Below, piece after piece: positions 8,032 to 17,136 of a stretch of DNA of 35,764 nt. How positions within the stretch are numbered: the stretch's first letter is position 1; every line of letters begins with the position of its first letter. The DNA is from Vibrio proteolyticus NBRC 13287 (lineage in GTDB: Bacteria; Pseudomonadota; Gammaproteobacteria; Enterobacterales; Vibrionaceae): contig NZ_BATJ01000030.1 in assembly GCF_000467125.1 (NCBI RefSeq), positions 1 through 35,764 on the forward strand. Reading direction: 5' to 3'. A program made the translations under genes and the position numbers. Below the pieces are notes generated by a model. It worked only from the letters and a program-made list of their open reading frames with translations. It made no database searches and had not been told where the DNA came from.

Positions 8032-9522
8032 ATGAGCCAAGCCGTCTCTTCTCCGCTCTATGCCGCCATCGACCTCGGGTCGAACAGTTTTCACATGCTC
8101 GTGGTGCGTCATATCGATGGCAGCGTGCAAACCATGGCCAAGATCAAACGTAAGGTGCGTCTCGCCGCCGGGCTGGATGACCACAATGCGCTGAGTCAGG
8201 AAGCGATGCAGCGGGGTTGGGACTGTTTGAGTCTGTTTGCGGAACGCCTGCAGGACATTCCGGCGCAACACATCCGTATTGTCGGGACCGCCACACTGCG
8301 AACCGCCACCAATGTGGATGTGTTTCTGACCCGAGCCAACCAGATCCTGGGGCATCCGATTGACGTGATCTGCGGAGAAGAAGAAGCGGCGACCATTTAT
8401 AAAGGCGTCGCGCATACGTCCGGCGGAATTGGCCGTCGCCTGGTGGTCGACATCGGCGGCGCCAGTACCGAACTCATCATCGGCGAAGGCTTTGATGCCA
8501 AAGCGCTGACCAGCCTGAAAATGGGCTGCGTCACCTGGCTGGAACGCCACTTCAAAGATCGTCAGCTCACTGCCACTAACTTCAGTAACGCGATTGCGGC
8601 AGCCAAAGCCACATTGCAACCTATTCTGGAACAATACACCCGCCTCGGTTGGGACGTGTGTGTCGGCGCATCCGGAACGGTGCAGGCGCTGCAGGAAATC
8701 ATGCTGGCGCAAGGCATGGATGAAGTGATCACCCTCGCCAAGCTGAAGCGTCTGCAGAAGCAGGCCATGCTGGCGGATCACCTCGAAGAGCTGGAAATTG
8801 AAGGTCTGACGCTGGAACGGGCACTGGTGTTCCCCAGCGGCCTGTCGATCCTGATCGCCATTTTTGAACTGCTGAACATTGACTCCATGACGCTGGCCGG
8901 CGGAGCGCTGCGCGAAGGGCTGGTGTATGAAATGGTCAAAGAGCTGCGCCAGGACGACATCCGTGCCCGCACGATTGCCAGTGTTCAGGCGCGCTATCAG
9001 TTGGACGTCGATTACGGTAACCAGGTCGCCGCGTTGGCTGAAAAACTGCTGCACGCCTGTGGCGATGACTGGATCGAAGAAAATCAGGGTGCCATGCTGC
9101 TGGAGAGTGTCGCCAAGCTGCACGAGCTCGGTCTGACCATTGACTACAAAAAAGGCGGCGAGCACAGTGCCTACCTGTTGCAACATCTGGATCTGCCTGG
9201 CTACACCCGGGCGCAAAAGCACTTTCTGGGGGAAGTGGCGCGCCGCTACCGGGAGCAGTTGACCTCGTTGCCGGAGCAGCACGCCTTGTCCGGCAACAGT
9301 GCGAAACGTGTGCTGCGTCTGTTGCGTCTGGCGGTTCTGCTGACTCACCGTCGCAGCGTCGCTCTGGAGCCGGAGGTGACACTGCACGCCGATGGTGACA
9401 AGCTGACTCTGACTCTCGATCACGGCTGGCTGGCAGCCAACCCGTTGACCGCAGCTGAACTGGAAATCGAAGCCAACCGCCAAACCGACATCGGCTGGCC
9501 GTTGGTGGTTGCATCCCGCTAA
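8032..9522 (+). CDS. gppA: guanosine pentaphosphate (pppGpp) phosphohydrolase / exopolyphosphatase
   Basis: GppA converts pppGpp to ppGpp in the stringent response and also acts on polyphosphate. The 496-residue protein fits the Ppx/GppA family (E. coli GppA is 494). The family's ASKHA-fold phosphate loops are visible as DLGSNSFHML (14-23) and VDIGGASTEL (from about 139). The C-terminal half is the HD-like helical domain, with the LHELGLTIDYKKGGEHSAYL segment. It follows rhlB by seven bases and is followed by a strong terminator, so rhlB-gppA is a two-gene operon. Ppx itself is the main alternative, but the linkage to rhlB favours GppA. Confidence 0.94.
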   Translation: MSQAVSSPLYAAIDLGSNSFHMLVVRHIDGSVQTMAKIKRKVRLAAGLDDHNALSQEAMQRGWDCLSLFAERLQDIPAQHIRIVGTATLRTATNVDVFLTRANQILGHPIDVICGEEEAATIYKGVAHTSGGIGRRLVVDIGGASTELIIGEGFDAKALTSLKMGCVTWLERHFKDRQLTATNFSNAIAAAKATLQPILEQYTRLGWDVCVGASGTVQALQEIMLAQGMDEVITLAKLKRLQKQAMLADHLEELEIEGLTLERALVFPSGLSILIAIFELLNIDSMTLAGGALREGLVYEMVKELRQDDIRARTIASVQARYQLDVDYGNQVAALAEKLLHACGDDWIEENQGAMLLESVAKLHELGLTIDYKKGGEHSAYLLQHLDLPGYTRAQKHFLGEVARRYREQLTSLPEQHALSGNSAKRVLRLLRLAVLLTHRRSVALEPEVTLHADGDKLTLTLDHGWLAANPLTAAELEIEANRQTDIGWPLVVASR

Positions 9523-9539
9523 ATCGCGCTTCGAACACA

Positions 9540-9571
9540 AAAAAGCCCGGGTTGATTAACCCGGGCTTTTT
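9540..9571 (+). terminator. bidirectional terminator between gppA and yhhQ
   Basis: A perfect 14-pair stem, AAAAAGCCCGGGTT (9540-9553) and AACCCGGGCTTTTT (9558-9571), has the loop GATT. It has A/T runs on both sides and lies between two convergent genes, so it can serve gppA on the plus strand and yhhQ on the minus strand. Confidence 0.92.
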
Positions 9572-9579
9572 ATTACGGT

Positions 9580-10254
9580 TTAAGGTTGTTTGACTCCGGT
9601 GACCTGAAAATCCGGATTAACCGCGGTGATTTTGCGGATCAGATAGTTGAGCAGCACCCCATACATAGGGACAAACAATCCGAGGCTGATGATCAATTTG
9701 AAACTGTAGTCGACCAACGCAATTTCGGTCCAGTGCTCGGCCATAAAGGCGTCCGGACTCTGGTAAAACGCGATAGCAAAGAATGCCATGGTGTCGAGGG
9801 CGTTACCAAACAACGTCGAACAAGTCGGTGCCACCCACCACTGCTTCATCTGGCGCAGACGGTTGAAGACGTGTACATCCAAAATTTGCCCGAGCAGATA
9901 GGCCATAAAGCTGGCAATCGCAATCCGCGCGACAAACAGATTGAATTCACTCAACTGCGCCAGTCCCTGGAACTGCCCTTCCAAGAACAGCACCGACAGC
10001 ACATACGACACCGCCAGTGACGGCAGCATCACCAGAAAAATGATCTTGCGCGCCAGCGGCGCACCGAAAATCCGTACCGTCAGATCCGTGGCCAAAAAGA
10101 TGAATGGGAAAGTAAATGCGCCCCAGGTGGTATGAAAACCAAATAGGGTGAACGGCAACTGCACCAGATAATTACTCGAAGCAATGATGATCAGGTGGAA
10201 CAGAACTAAATACGACAGGGCTTTGCGCTGCTGCGCAGGGGTAAAGTGACTCAT
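9580..10254 (-). CDS. yhhQ: queuosine precursor transporter YhhQ
   Basis: This is a 224-residue inner-membrane protein of the VUT (COG1738) family, which imports the queuosine precursors preQ0/preQ1 for modification of tRNA position 34. About six hydrophobic membrane segments are visible. Family landmarks include SNYLVQLPF, FPFIFLATDLTVRIFG, FNRLRQMKQWWVAPTCSTLFGNALDTMAFF and KLIISLGLFVPMYG. The start is at the ATG at 10254 (MSHFTPAQQRKAL), with an AAGG Shine-Dalgarno. The frame is open 29 codons further upstream, but that stretch is basic, unlike the family, and belongs to the leader. A good promoter and a 120-base leader with a GC hairpin precede it. Confidence 0.9.
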   Translation of the reverse strand: MSHFTPAQQRKALSYLVLFHLIIIASSNYLVQLPFTLFGFHTTWGAFTFPFIFLATDLTVRIFGAPLARKIIFLVMLPSLAVSYVLSVLFLEGQFQGLAQLSEFNLFVARIAIASFMAYLLGQILDVHVFNRLRQMKQWWVAPTCSTLFGNALDTMAFFAIAFYQSPDAFMAEHWTEIALVDYSFKLIISLGLFVPMYGVLLNYLIRKITAVNPDFQVTGVKQP

Positions 10255-10378
10255 GCGATACCTTTTTAGTTTGGTTTGGGGGCGAGGGAACCCAAATCGA
10301 ACCCGTCTTGTGACGTGATTCTTACCAACAATGTCAATCAAATACGTGTGGCTGCCCGCCAGCAGGCAGCGGCGGGCG

Positions 10379-10406
10379 ATTATACCTTAACCAATGACGT
10401 TCGCAA
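10379..10406 (-). promoter_or_regulatory. yhhQ promoter
   Basis: The minus strand has a -35 TTGCGA (10406-10401), a 16-base spacer and a consensus -10 TATAAT (10384-10379). A strong hairpin (GCCCGCC and GGCGGGC arms, 10354-10377) lies in the first transcribed bases of the yhhQ leader. The promoter sits between the DUF3630-like gene and yhhQ, so yhhQ is probably transcribed on its own. Confidence 0.65.
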
Positions 10407-10435
10407 TAGCCGTCAGCGAGGCAAACGTTTGAGCA

Positions 10436-10750
10436 CTAAAAACCGCGCCGGAACAGCTCGGCAAGAAACGCCAGCTCCTCGGTAGACTCCTCCACCGACA
10501 GCGCCTCGAGCCACACGCATTCACTGTAATGCTCTGCCCGCAAAAACAGCTGGCAGCCTTCGAAATCGATCAACCAGGAATGGATATCCGCATCCCATTG
10601 CTTTTCCAGCACCCGCGCCGACAACAGAACCACCAGTCGCTCCCCCAGCTCAGGAAACAAATCAAAGTCAAAGCGCGGCGCACGAATAATAAGCCGTCCG
10701 TATTCGGGCTCGTATTCCACCAGTCCAAATTCTGTCGGTGTGTCAGCCAT
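10436..10750 (-). CDS. DUF3630-like small protein
   Basis: This 104-residue acidic soluble protein resembles the DUF3630 proteins found beside recQ in vibrios; the family label is from memory and its function is unknown. It has no signal peptide or membrane segment. Features are FDFDLFPELGERLVVLLSARVLEKQWDAD and the C-terminal LAFLAELFRRGF. It is rich in Trp, Leu and Glu. Its start overlaps the last eight bases of recQ, suggesting translational coupling, so it is made together with the helicase. Whether it acts in DNA repair is not shown by the sequence. Confidence 0.72.
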   Translation of the reverse strand: MADTPTEFGLVEYEPEYGRLIIRAPRFDFDLFPELGERLVVLLSARVLEKQWDADIHSWLIDFEGCQLFLRAEHYSECVWLEALSVEESTEELAFLAELFRRGF

Positions 10751-12578
10751 GATGAGTAATGTGCTCCTGAATCAAATCTAAGAATGGATCGGCGTATTTT
10801 TCCAGTTTACGCTGCCCGACCCCGCTGACCGCCAGCATCTCGCCGTACGACGTCGGCAGCATTTCGGCCATGTCGATCAAGGTCGCGTCACTGAACACCA
10901 CGTATGGCGGCAGCCCGTCTTCATCGGCGATCGCTTTGCGTAGTTTACGCAGCTTGGCGAACAGTTTCTTATCATAGTGTTTGTTCGACAGTTTATCCGC
11001 TTTCGCGGCACGTGCTGCGGTATCTAACCTTGGCACCGCCAGCTCGAGCGACATGTCACCACGCAGCAGCGGCCGCGCTTCTTCGGTCAATTGCAGTGTC
11101 GAGTTGCGCGTGATGTTCTGAGTCAGCAAGCCTTTGTGAATCAACTGGCGGAAAATACTCACCCAGTAGTCGTGGCTGTGATCGCGGCCAAGACCATAGG
11201 TCGACAATTTATCGTGCCCGTTTTCCCGCACCCGGATATTTTGCATCCCACGCAGCACTTCCACCACGTAGCCCATGCCAAAACTCTGATTGACCCGGTA
11301 GACACACGACAACGCTTTCTGCGCTTCCTGAGTGGCATCAAAATGTTTGGGCGGATCCAGGCAGATGTCACAGTTCCCACACGGTTTTTCCCGGTACTCT
11401 CCGAAGTAATTCAGCAGCACCTGACGTCGGCAGGTCTGGGCTTCGGCAAACGCACTCATCGCGTTGAGTTTGTGGCTCTCAACCTGCTTCTGCGGACCGT
11501 CGTCTTTCTCATCCAACATGCGTCGCAGCCAGCTAATGTCGGCCGGGTCGTAGAGCATCATGGCTTCCGCCGGTAACCCGTCGCGGCCCGCACGGCCGGT
11601 TTCCTGATAATAGGACTCAATGTTACGCGGAATGTCGAAGTGGACCACAAAGCGGACATTGGGTTTGTTGATCCCCATACCAAACGCGACGGTGGCGACA
11701 ACAATTTGCAGATCGTCCCGCTGGAACGCCTCCTGTACCCAGGCGCGCTCATCGGCGTCCATGCCGGCGTGATACCCGGCAGCACGAATGTGGTTATTGC
11801 ACAGTTTCTCGGTCAGCATTTCGACTTTCTTACGGCTGCCGCAATAAATAATCCCGCAACTGCCTTTGTTACTGTCGAGAAAACGCACGATTTGCGACAC
11901 CGGCTTGTGCTTCTCCACCAGCGTATAGCGGATGTTGGGCCGGTCAAAACTGCCGAGGTAAGTGTGCGGCTGATTCAGTTGCAGCCGATGGAGAATGTCT
12001 TTGCGCGTGGCGTCGTCCGCGGTGGCGGTCAGCGCCATCACCGGCACGTGTGCAAACTGCTGCTTGAGTTGGCCCAGTGCGGCATACTCGGGACGAAAAT
12101 CGTGTCCCCACTGGGAAATACAGTGCGCTTCATCCACCGCAATCATTGCCAGCGGCAGACTCTCCAGACGTTCGATAAAGTCACGCATCAATACCCGTTC
12201 CGGCGAGACGTACACCAGCTTGAGCGTGCCCTGATGCATGCGGTTGTAGACCGAGATCAGCGCTTCTCGCGACATAGTGGAGTTGATGCATTCCGCCGCC
12301 ACGCCGTTGGCTTTGAGTTGGTCCACCTGGTCTTTCATCAATGAAATCAACGGAGAGATTACCAGCGTCAAGCCGTCACGAACCAGCGCCGGGATCTGGT
12401 AACAGAGTGACTTGCCGCCACCTGTTGGCATGATCACCAGGCTGTCCTGCCCGGCCATCGCCGCCTCAATCACCTCCTGCTGACCATCACGGAACGTCTG
12501 GTAGCCAAAAACGGTCTCCAGAACATGCTGGGGAGTGAGCGGCGGCTGAGTGGGTTCGGCTAACAGTGTGGAGGTCAT
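10743..12578 (-). CDS. recQ: ATP-dependent DNA helicase RecQ
   Basis: RecQ is a 3'-5' DNA helicase acting in recombination repair and restart of stalled forks. The 611-residue protein matches E. coli RecQ in length. Visible parts are Walker A MPTGGGKSL, the DEAH box VDEAHCISQWGHDFR with its aromatic-rich loop, the ETGRAGRDG helicase motif, a four-Cys zinc site (CRRQVLLNYFGE and CGNCDIC), a winged-helix region and a C-terminal HRDC domain ending in GVGQRKLEKYADPFL. The start is at the ATG at 12578 (MTSTLLAEP). The frame extends to 12665, but a promoter-like sequence lies inside that extension. A DUF3630-like gene overlaps its 3' end. Confidence 0.95.
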   Translation of the reverse strand: MTSTLLAEPTQPPLTPQHVLETVFGYQTFRDGQQEVIEAAMAGQDSLVIMPTGGGKSLCYQIPALVRDGLTLVISPLISLMKDQVDQLKANGVAAECINSTMSREALISVYNRMHQGTLKLVYVSPERVLMRDFIERLESLPLAMIAVDEAHCISQWGHDFRPEYAALGQLKQQFAHVPVMALTATADDATRKDILHRLQLNQPHTYLGSFDRPNIRYTLVEKHKPVSQIVRFLDSNKGSCGIIYCGSRKKVEMLTEKLCNNHIRAAGYHAGMDADERAWVQEAFQRDDLQIVVATVAFGMGINKPNVRFVVHFDIPRNIESYYQETGRAGRDGLPAEAMMLYDPADISWLRRMLDEKDDGPQKQVESHKLNAMSAFAEAQTCRRQVLLNYFGEYREKPCGNCDICLDPPKHFDATQEAQKALSCVYRVNQSFGMGYVVEVLRGMQNIRVRENGHDKLSTYGLGRDHSHDYWVSIFRQLIHKGLLTQNITRNSTLQLTEEARPLLRGDMSLELAVPRLDTAARAAKADKLSNKHYDKKLFAKLRKLRKAIADEDGLPPYVVFSDATLIDMAEMLPTSYGEMLAVSGVGQRKLEKYADPFLDLIQEHITHHG

Positions 12579-12630
12579 TGAATTCTCGGTCAGGAAATGC
12601 TGAATGTGGATTGTGCATTGGCGAGCGCAC

Positions 12631-12658
12631 ATTGTAGTGGCGTTTGATGGTGAATAAA
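12631..12658 (-). promoter_or_regulatory. possible recQ promoter
   Basis: The minus strand has TTTATT (12658-12653), a 16-base spacer and TACAAT (12636-12631), about 53 bases before the recQ start. The -35 is weak. The site is divergent from rarD, whose start is 77 bases away. Confidence 0.4.
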
Positions 12659-12734
12659 ACCGCAAAATGTTAGGTGATTCACATTGTCGCTCGTATACTG
12701 CTCATTCGGATAGTAAATCAATAAGTGATGTCAC

Positions 12735-13649
12735 ATGACACCTGATGAACAACAAAAAGCACGCCAGGGCATCCTGCTCGCGGTCGGTGCTTACACCATG
12801 TGGGGCATCGCGCCGATCTACTTTAAGTCGATCGCCGAAGTGTCACCACTGGAAATTCTCAGTCACCGGATCGTCTGGTCGTTTTTCCTGCTCGCAGCCC
12901 TACTCCATTTTGGCCGTCGCTGGCGCACCGTTTTTGAGGTCATGAGTTCGAAACGCAACATGCTGTATCTGCTGTCCACCGCGCTGCTGGTCGGCGGCAA
13001 CTGGCTGATATTTATCTGGGCGGTCAACGCCAACCATATGCTCGACGCCAGTCTCGGTTATTACATCAACCCATTATTCAACGTGGTGCTCGGGATGGTG
13101 TTTCTCGGCGAGCGGCTGCGCAAAATGCAGTGGTTTGCGGTCACTCTGGCCACCTGCGGTGTGCTGGTGCAGTTGATCGCGTTCGGCTCCGTCCCCGTGG
13201 TCGCCATTGCACTGGCGATGAGCTTTGGTTTTTATGGCCTGCTGCGCAAAAAAGTCAGTCTGGATGCACAAACTGGCCTGTTTATTGAAACGCTGCTGCT
13301 GTTTCCGGTTGCGGCGGTTTATCTGCTGACCATGGCCGACAGCGCAACCTCAGACATGACAGCCAATCCGTGGTCACTCAACCTGTTGCTGGTCGCCGCC
13401 GGTGTGATCACCACACTGCCACTGCTGTGTTTTACCGGCGCCGCCACCCGGTTGAAGCTGTCGACGCTGGGCTTCTTCCAGTACATCGGCCCCAGCCTGA
13501 TGTTCTTGCTGGCTGTGCTGGTGTACGGTGAAATTTTTACTCTCGATAAAGCCATCACCTTCGCCTTTATCTGGGGCGCACTGGTGGTGTTCAGTATCGA
13601 TGGTCTGAGAAACAACCGTCGTTCACGCGCCGCCGCCATCGCGAAGTGA
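12735..13649 (+). CDS. rarD: RarD-type EamA family permease
   Basis: This 304-residue inner-membrane protein belongs to the RarD branch of the drug/metabolite transporter superfamily. It has about ten hydrophobic segments in two EamA-like halves. RarD landmarks include GAYTMWGIAPIYFKSI, LSHRIVWSFFLL, LLVGGNWLIFIWAVN, SLGYYINPLFNVVLG and LGFFQYIGPSLMFLLAV. The substrate is not known; the name comes from a chloramphenicol-related phenotype in other bacteria. It is divergent from recQ and ends before a strong terminator. Confidence 0.9.
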   Translation: MTPDEQQKARQGILLAVGAYTMWGIAPIYFKSIAEVSPLEILSHRIVWSFFLLAALLHFGRRWRTVFEVMSSKRNMLYLLSTALLVGGNWLIFIWAVNANHMLDASLGYYINPLFNVVLGMVFLGERLRKMQWFAVTLATCGVLVQLIAFGSVPVVAIALAMSFGFYGLLRKKVSLDAQTGLFIETLLLFPVAAVYLLTMADSATSDMTANPWSLNLLLVAAGVITTLPLLCFTGAATRLKLSTLGFFQYIGPSLMFLLAVLVYGEIFTLDKAITFAFIWGALVVFSIDGLRNNRRSRAAAIAK

Positions 13650-13684
13650 TCGTTTTTTACAAGACAATCACCACAGTGCGGGAT

Positions 13685-13716
13685 AAGCTTGGTTACTCAG
13701 TAACCAAGCTTTTTTT
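13685..13716 (+). terminator. Rho-independent terminator after rarD
   Basis: The stem AAGCTTGGTTACT (13685-13697) pairs with AGTAACCAAGCTT (13699-13711) and is followed by a run of seven T. It ends only six bases before the ATG of the downstream AraC-type gene, which is unusually close. Confidence 0.88.
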
Positions 13717-13722
13717 ATCGCG

Positions 13723-14517
13723 ATGGATCACGTCAGTTACCACACCTCTCCCAGCCAGGCCGTCAGTCTGATAGAAGGCAACTATCAGCGTTTTGCCTTC
13801 TCTCGCCACTATCACCTCGATTTCCACATCGGGTTGATCACCCAAGGCCAACAGAAATTCCGCCATCAGGGACGCTCTCATCTGGTCGGTCAGGGGGAAT
13901 TTGTGATCATGCAGCCTGACGAGCTGCACGACGGCCAGTCGCAACACGATTCCGGTTACCAGACACGCGTGTTTGCGATCGATCCTGACTGGTTCAGTGA
14001 TCTGGCGGATCCACGCCAAGCCGGTCAAATCATCAGCTTTGAGCAGTTGATCATCGCGGATCCTGCAATCTATTCACAACTGCTTAACCTGCACCGCTGG
14101 CTGAGCGTCCCCGACCTCAGCCAGTTGGCCAAAGACTGCCTGCCGTTTGAAGGCTTCAATCAATTGTTTGATCGATACGGCGCGCTAAAACGGCGCGACT
14201 GCATTCCGCTCGGTGAGCAGTCGGTCGACATGCTCAAGCAGTATTTGCTGGCCAATCTGGACCAACCGGTCAGACTCGAACAGCTGGCGGCGTTGTGCCA
14301 GCTCAGTCCGACTCAATTTCAACGCCATTTTAAAGCGCGCATGGGGATCACGCCGTACGCCTGGCTCAGTCGCTTACGTCTGGAGCAGGCGATGAAGCTG
14401 CTGAAATCCGGGTTGTCGGGCACCGATGTCGCCCATCAAGTCGGCTTTTACGATCAGGCACACTTCAGCAAGGCATTCAAACTCTCGTTCGGGATTTGCC
14501 CCTCACAGGTCAACTGA
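13723..14517 (+). CDS. AraC family transcriptional regulator
   Basis: This 264-residue protein has an N-terminal AraC-type cupin ligand domain (FSRHYHLDFHIGLITQGQQKFRHQG and the VIMQPDELHDGQ segment). Its C-terminal AraC DNA-binding region has two helix-turn-helix motifs (LAALCQLSPTQFQRHFKA, about residues 187-204, and GTDVAHQVGFYDQAHFSKAFK, about 239-259). It ends in FGICPSQVN, the usual end of such proteins. The next gene, 85 bases on, is a LysE-type exporter; AraC/LysE pairs of this kind are common, so it probably controls that exporter. The ATG follows a terminator hairpin with no Shine-Dalgarno and no in-frame alternative start before a stop, so its expression may be unusual. Confidence 0.88.
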   Translation: MDHVSYHTSPSQAVSLIEGNYQRFAFSRHYHLDFHIGLITQGQQKFRHQGRSHLVGQGEFVIMQPDELHDGQSQHDSGYQTRVFAIDPDWFSDLADPRQAGQIISFEQLIIADPAIYSQLLNLHRWLSVPDLSQLAKDCLPFEGFNQLFDRYGALKRRDCIPLGEQSVDMLKQYLLANLDQPVRLEQLAALCQLSPTQFQRHFKARMGITPYAWLSRLRLEQAMKLLKSGLSGTDVAHQVGFYDQAHFSKAFKLSFGICPSQVN

Positions 14518-14602
14518 CGGGCCGGCTGTCAGAAATTTACAATCGCCTAGGCTGACCGCTTGTCATACTCAAGCTCTCAAACTATAGAGTGAAGATTCGC
14601 TT

Positions 14603-15277
14603 ATGAACGAAATAACCATTCTCGCCACACTCGCCGGGGTCCACTTTATTGCTCTGATGAGTCCGGGGCCAGACTTTGCCCTGGTGGTGCAAAACGCCAC
14701 CCGTTACGGCCGCCAGACCGGGCTGTTTATTGCCCTGGGTTTGTCATGTAGCATTCTGCTCCATTCCTTGTTTAGCCTGACCGGCGTGAGCTTTCTGGTG
14801 CATCAACACCCCGCACTGTTCGCCCTGTTGCAACTGGCCGGGGGCAGTTATTTGCTCTATCTCGGCATCGGAGCACTGACAGCGATCTGGCGTGCTCATC
14901 GCGCTCCGCAAGACACAGACCCGGGCGCGCCCAAACCGGATCAGCTGCTGAGCAATAAACGTCAGGCCTTTTCACGCGGCTTTGCCACCAACCTGCTCAA
15001 CCCAAAAGCCTTGGTGTTCTTTGTCAGCCTGATGTCGAGCCTGGTGCCGGCCGGTATGTCGCTCGGCGGCAAGGGGATTGCTCTGGTGATCCTGTTCAGC
15101 CTGTCACTGCTGTGGTTCTCATTTCTTGCTTGGGCTTTGTCGACCGAACGTCTGCAACGCCGCCTGCAATCTCTGAGTGTCTATATTGATGGGCTGTGCG
15201 GGCTCATTTTCACCCTAATTGGTGTCAGTATTTTGTGGCAATCCCTCCTTGCACTGAGTCCGTTGTTCAATTTTTGA
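14603..15277 (+). CDS. LysE/RhtB family amino-acid exporter
   Basis: This 224-residue inner-membrane protein of the LysE/RhtB superfamily probably exports an amino acid or related metabolite using the proton gradient. The family signature MSPGPDFALVVQNATRYGRQTG is at about residues 19-40. Later come the conserved FATNLLNPKALVFFVSLM and about six hydrophobic segments. A more polar, charged loop (residues about 100-125, with DTDPGAPKPDQ) lies in the middle, as usual. An AraC-type regulator lies just upstream on the same strand. The substrate cannot be read from the sequence. Confidence 0.88.
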   Translation: MNEITILATLAGVHFIALMSPGPDFALVVQNATRYGRQTGLFIALGLSCSILLHSLFSLTGVSFLVHQHPALFALLQLAGGSYLLYLGIGALTAIWRAHRAPQDTDPGAPKPDQLLSNKRQAFSRGFATNLLNPKALVFFVSLMSSLVPAGMSLGGKGIALVILFSLSLLWFSFLAWALSTERLQRRLQSLSVYIDGLCGLIFTLIGVSILWQSLLALSPLFNF

Positions 15278-15367
15278 TTCAACGTTACAAATCGCCAACA
15301 AACCACTAGACCTTGCAACATTCCACTGCCAATCTGAACCTGCATTCACGATAACAAGGAGAAAATG

Positions 15368-17116
15368 ATGCAGTGGAAAACCACTTTCCTCACCACATCA
15401 ATGTTGGTTGCCTCAGGAGCTTGCTGGGCCGATCAAGCCGCCGACAGTGTCGCACCGGAACAGAGCAGCGGCCTGGAACAGAAACAGCTGGTGAAAGCCC
15501 AGAATTACATGGTGACGGCGGCGAATCCGGTCGCAACACAGGCCGGCGCCGACATTCTCAAACAAGGTGGCAACGCGATCGATGCCATGGTCACCGTGCA
15601 GCTGATGCTGGGCTTGGTTGAGCCACAATCATCGGGGATCGGCGGAGGGGCATTTTTGGTCTACTGGGATGCCAAAAAGCAGCAATTAACCAGTTATGAC
15701 GGGCGTGAAACCGCTCCACTCAATGCAACCCCGACGTTATTCCTCGACGAGCAGGGTCAACCACTGCAGTTCTATGATGCGGTGGTGGGTGGCCGCTCGG
15801 TTGCGACACCGGGCACAGTCAAGCTGTTGTGGGATACTCATCAGAAGTACGGCAAACTGGAATGGAAAAAACTGATTGAACCTGTGGTCGCCCTCGCCGA
15901 ACAAGGATTCACCATCAGCCCACGCCTGGCCACACTGATTGCCGGCGATGCAGAACGACTGAGCCGTTTCCCGGCCACCAAAGCCTACTTCTTTAATCCC
16001 GACGGCACACCGAAAACGGCAGGCACCTTGCTGAAAAATCCGCAATACGCCGCCACGCTCAATGCCATCGCCAAACGCGGCGCCGATGCATTCTATCAGG
16101 GCGACATTGCTGCTGATATCGTGAAAACGGTGCAAAACGCCCCCGGCAATCCGGGAGTGCTGGCTCTGAAAGACTTTGATACCTACACCATCAAACAGCG
16201 TGAACCAGTGTGTGCCGCATACGCCAGCTACGACATCTGTGGCATGGGACCACCCAGTTCCGGGGCGCTGACGGTTGGTCAGATCCTGGCGATGACCGAA
16301 ACGTACGATCTTAAAGCTTGGGGCGCAGACAATCCCAAATCCTGGCAGGTGATCGCCGACGCTTCACAACTGGCTTTTGCAGACCGGGGTCTGTACATGG
16401 CGGATCAAGACTTCGTCCCCATGCCGACCCAAGGCCTGCTCGACCAAGCTTATCTGCAAGACCGCGCTCAGTTGATCAAAGTCGGTCAGGCACTTGGCAA
16501 TGCCACCGCCGGTAATCCACCCTGGCAACATGCGCTGCGTCTCAGCCGCGATGAATCCATTGAGCTGCCCTCCACCAGCCACTTTAATGTCGTCGACCGG
16601 GATGGCAACGTTGTCTCCATCACCACCACGATAGAGAACGCGTTTGGTTCACGGCTGATGGTTCGCGGATTCCTGCTCAACAATGAACTGACCGACTTTT
16701 CCTTCCGCACCCACAGTGACGGCCGGCCGATAGCTAACCACCTTGAACCGGGCAAACGGCCACGCTCTTCGATGGCGCCCACCATCGTGATGCACAATGA
16801 CCAGCCCTATATGGCGATTGGCTCACCTGGCGGCAGCCGGATCATCGGCTACGTTGCCCAGGCGCTGATTGCCCACACTCAATGGGGTATGGATATCCAG
16901 CAGGCGATCAATCAGCCGCATTTGCTCAACCGCTTTGGAGAACTGGACATCGAACAAGGTACCGCCGCCGAGCGTTTGGCACCGCAACTGGAGAATATGG
17001 GCTTTAAGGTGAACGTGCGTGACCTCAACTCCGGCCTGCACGCCATTCGGATCACCGCCGACGGTCTGGAAGGCGCTGCGGATCCTCGCCGGGAAGGGGC
17101 TGCGATCGGCGAATAA
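15368..17116 (+). CDS. ggt: gamma-glutamyltransferase, periplasmic
   Basis: GGT cleaves the gamma-glutamyl bond of glutathione and transfers the group to water or an amino acid. It is made as a proenzyme that cuts itself into large and small subunits. The 582-residue protein has a signal peptide ending near SGACWA. The self-cleavage/nucleophile site is TSHFNVVD with Thr403 (E. coli TTHYSVVD, Thr391). The glutamate-binding NNELTDF and the GSPGGSRI loop are also present. A Shine-Dalgarno AAGGAG is six bases from the ATG at 15368; an adjacent ATG at 15365 is only three bases away. It is followed by a long terminator-like palindrome and the csrB-type RNA. Together with gor in this window it points to active glutathione metabolism. 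Confidence 0.94.
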   Translation: MQWKTTFLTTSMLVASGACWADQAADSVAPEQSSGLEQKQLVKAQNYMVTAANPVATQAGADILKQGGNAIDAMVTVQLMLGLVEPQSSGIGGGAFLVYWDAKKQQLTSYDGRETAPLNATPTLFLDEQGQPLQFYDAVVGGRSVATPGTVKLLWDTHQKYGKLEWKKLIEPVVALAEQGFTISPRLATLIAGDAERLSRFPATKAYFFNPDGTPKTAGTLLKNPQYAATLNAIAKRGADAFYQGDIAADIVKTVQNAPGNPGVLALKDFDTYTIKQREPVCAAYASYDICGMGPPSSGALTVGQILAMTETYDLKAWGADNPKSWQVIADASQLAFADRGLYMADQDFVPMPTQGLLDQAYLQDRAQLIKVGQALGNATAGNPPWQHALRLSRDESIELPSTSHFNVVDRDGNVVSITTTIENAFGSRLMVRGFLLNNELTDFSFRTHSDGRPIANHLEPGKRPRSSMAPTIVMHNDQPYMAIGSPGGSRIIGYVAQALIAHTQWGMDIQQAINQPHLLNRFGELDIEQGTAAERLAPQLENMGFKVNVRDLNSGLHAIRITADGLEGAADPRREGAAIGE

Positions 17117-17136
17117 AAGATCTTATGGCGGATCGT

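Noticed and set aside
7822..9540. Long open frame opposite gppA (minus strand, 572 codons)
   Set aside because: It lies wholly opposite gppA and part of rhlB, has Gln/Arg-rich composition without family motifs, and follows from codon use on the plus strand.
12579..12665. Upstream start for recQ
   Set aside because: The extension contains the likely promoter and does not resemble RecQ.
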